Assembly: GCA_949825025.1 (NCBI GenBank)
Contig: OX463778.1
Span: 36,948,571 to 37,012,570 of the forward strand
Direction: 5' to 3'
Length of the DNA: 64,000 bases
Source of the DNA: Siphlonurus alternatus
Taxonomy: Eukaryota > Arthropoda > Insecta > Ephemeroptera > Siphlonuridae
This document shows, one piece after another, positions 61,529 through 64,000 of this stretch; positions within the stretch are counted from its first letter, which is position 1, and each line of letters opens with the position of its first letter. Made by a program: the position numbers and the translations under genes. The notes below the pieces were generated by a model. The model searched no databases, was not told the DNA's origin, and saw nothing but the letters and a program-made list of their open reading frames with translations.

Positions 61529-64000
61529 AGTATAGTTTTAGAACATGTATGGTGTATCAAAGCTGCATCTACTTTAAATTCCTTTTAAAGTTTTAAGTAA
61601 GAAAAATAGAGAGGAGGGTGAAAGAATATGCGGTAATGTCTTTTTAACAATTTATTTATAATAATCAATGTTAACAGTAAATAATTCTAATTCTTGTGAA
61701 TAATGATATATAATATTATGTTGCATGCTTACACACGTACGAAACAATTAATTCAAGAGTGATTGCAAAAATTAATGGGCATGGGCAGTAGTTTCACGAT
61801 CAGTGTACCGTCAGTGCTTGTTAGTGGGGTGCTTCCGTCGTCGTGAGACCCGCTGACCGGGGACAGAAGTGGTGCATGTGGTGCGTAGAAATACGTGGCC
61901 GAATGATGCAAAACAAATGGTATGCAGAGCGGTTTGGCGGCAACAATACCTCATTCCTGCAATGCAAATACAACATGAGACATAAGGTTATGAAATGCCC
62001 AATGCAGTCGTACTATATATATGTAGAGCTAGCAACAAATATATGAAGGTTATTTCAGTTTACTGCTATAATATATAGGAAGTACAGACTCGAATAAATG
62101 CATGCGTTAGATTTTAATGAAACTTTCAAGAAAGCAATTGATATAAAATATTGATGTCGATGATTACATACAACAGAAGTAAGGATAAATTTTGCGAGGA
62201 TAAGAGTATAAATCTATGTACTAGACTATGTACAAAATAAAACATGGGTAAATTTTGGAGGCAACAGCATATCCAGCATCAGCATAGCCAGCATCAATTG
62301 ATAACCTGCATGTACAAAATAAAATAACAGTCACTTTGCTTACCGTAAGTTATTATTCCTCACGACGATGGTGAACTTTCAAACGTTGCACATTTCACTT
62401 CAAATCACAATTCTTCTTGATATTGCAGAAGTTGTAATCAATCTTTCATAATCAACTTGCACACGCTGCAGCAGGAGACAAACTAAAAGAAATCTCACCA
62501 ACAGTAAATAACGGTTTCTTTTTAAAAATAACTATCAAACGTTGTAAAATTTACAAACAACATTGTAAAAACTCTCGATAACAAGTTAGGTATGTCAAAT
62601 TTTTACCAACTTGCAGTAAAGTTGCGTCTCAATTCGATTACCGATCCAAGTATGTAAAACTACGTCCCCCATGACTCACAAAAATTACATACTAAATGTT
62701 AAATTTAACAAAGATAATTTTACAATCCCAAGATTGCGATTTTTACAGTAACTTTGTAAGAAATTTTACAAATCTATTGTTAATGTGAATATTACATACT
62801 GGTATTTGTGAAAATTTTTATCCGTGTACAGTATATACGTACGTACATAACTTATAAAAATATTCTAGAATCGGTTGTTTTTATAAAACACTTCTGTCAC
62901 TTAATTACTATTTGATCATGTTTTTGTTAAATTAATATTTTTGTTTTGTTTTAAGAACTGAAGCTCAAATAAAATAGACGTATACGCCACACGTTTTAAA
63001 GTATTCTTTATATTCACTCGCTCTCACCATTAGAAATATTGTCATGCACGCACTTGTAAATTTCATAGTTCTACGTCTTAGAATTAGGCTATCATTCAAT
63101 ACAGGTTGTTATCGGTACAACGACGAGATAAGAAAGTAGCCTTTACCTCTGCAATGAAGTTTAACCTCATTTGATTGCCGTATATGTTTATGTATTGTGG
63201 CTGCTACAATGTTCGAAGAAATAGGAACTATGAAATTTACAAGTGCATGCATGACAATATTTCTAATGGTGAGAGCGAGTGAATCTAAAGAATACTTTAA
63301 AACGTGTGGCGTGTATGTCTATTTTATTTGAGCTGCAGTTCTTAAAACAAAAAAAAAAAATATTAATTTAACAAAAACATAAAGTAATTAAGTGACAGAA
63401 ATGGTGGAGTGTTTTATAAAAACAACCGATTCTACAATATTTTATAAGGTATGTACGTACGTATATATTGTATGATTACATTTTAAAGTCATTATTTTTT
63501 CCCTAATTAATTTATTTTTAAACAGCGCTTGAAAGATATTAGGTCACAATATTAATATTTATTTTAAGTTAAGTGTCTTCGTTTTTTATTTTTCTTTTTA
63601 AAAAATTAAAATTAATATCATTAAAATTAAAATCATCATCTCGTCATTAAAATCATCTTTATTTTGCGCAAAACTAGATGTGCTCAAAATTTTGCTCCAA
63701 AACCGAAATAAAATATCATTTCGACTTTTGCTCAAACCGCGATGCGCAGAACTAGTTTTGCTCAAAATGAAATGCGCCAAAGCCGAAGTAAAATCTCATA
63801 TCGGCTTTGGCGCATTTCGTGATGCGCAGAACTAAATGTGAGCATTTTTTTCGGCTTTTGCCCGAATTCGGCTTTGGGTGCTAACATATATATATATATA
63901 TATATATATATGGTATTATGTAAGTGGTGTAATGCCGGCTTTATAGTTTTCTCATGCTATCTTTTTTCTCTTCGGAACAAGGAAATTAACTAAATTAAGT

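Larger units (their letters stand above)
61060..62827. mobile_element. 1.77 kb element with ACACGGATAAAAATTTT ends and 5-base target duplication
   Basis: Ends TACACGGATAAAAATTTT and inverse AAAATTTTTATCCGTGT, flanked by ACAGT at 61055-61059 and 62828-62832. The right foldback arm lacks the insertion. Subterminal regions carry many TTACATACT motifs in both orientations. A central GC-richer stretch (61800-62000) has no recognised protein. Non-autonomous, or its transposase is lost. Confidence 0.8.
60562..63885. mobile_element. Foldback element with GTTAGCACCCAAAGCC ends, split by a second element
   Basis: Left end GTTAGCACCCAAAGCCGAAT is found inverted at 63866-63885, and both ends abut TA repeats. 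The left arm is 60562-61059, interrupted at 61060-62827 and resumed at 62828-63060. The right arm is about 63210-63885. Without the insertion the element would be about 1.55 kb and almost wholly palindromic. The outer 280 bases repeat CGGCTTTGGCGCATTTC motifs in both orientations. No coding capacity. Confidence 0.85.

Overview
The window is AT-rich eukaryotic nuclear DNA: split genes with GT-AG introns, large introns and intergenic spacers, long TA, GA and TC microsatellites, and many palindromic transposable elements. The encoded neuropeptide is closest to the DH31 form I recall from hemimetabolous insects (cockroach, locust, bugs), so I infer an insect or close arthropod. The species cannot be fixed from sequence alone.

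Two genes can be read with confidence. They lie tail to tail. (1) On the plus strand, four terminal exons (11739-13093) encode the last 185 residues of a PfkB-family kinase whose motifs fit the pseudouridine kinase group, often fused to pseudouridine-5'-phosphate glycosidase. The 5' exons were not found and probably lie left of the window. (2) On the minus strand, three coding exons (24829 down to 19229) assemble in phase into a complete 106-residue prepro-DH31, the calcitonin-like diuretic hormone. Its mature peptide has Thr where Asn is expected near the C-terminus. A non-coding first exon and promoter are proposed at about 27.19-27.44 kb.

The right half (28-64 kb) has no confidently named gene. 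It holds isolated exon or promoter candidates: a TATA promoter and first exon on the minus strand at 48.05-48.23 kb, a TATA promoter and first exon on the plus strand at 54.77-54.91 kb, a cysteine-rich minus exon at 39.4 kb, a GC-rich exon-like block at 44.4 kb, and a plus exon at 31.9 kb.

The rest is mostly mobile or inverted-repeat DNA: a 4.0 kb nested foldback (166-4174); a hAT-type element with 8-bp target duplications (8036-8871); 5S rRNA-derived SINE copies and fragments (5.4, 7.1, 10.8-11.2 and 55.7 kb); three copies of a palindromic MITE family, two of them with TGACGTCAC-like cores (10.1, 21.8, 28.1 kb), and a related one (52.1 kb); three tiny hairpin elements sharing a GGGGCATTCACAAAG end (37.9, 42.8, 48.6 kb); a pair of inverted minisatellite arms (17.7-18.9 kb); and a foldback at 60.6-63.9 kb split by a second element. 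In the last two cases one arm preserves the empty site of an insertion in the other arm, which gives unusually clean evidence of recent transposition.
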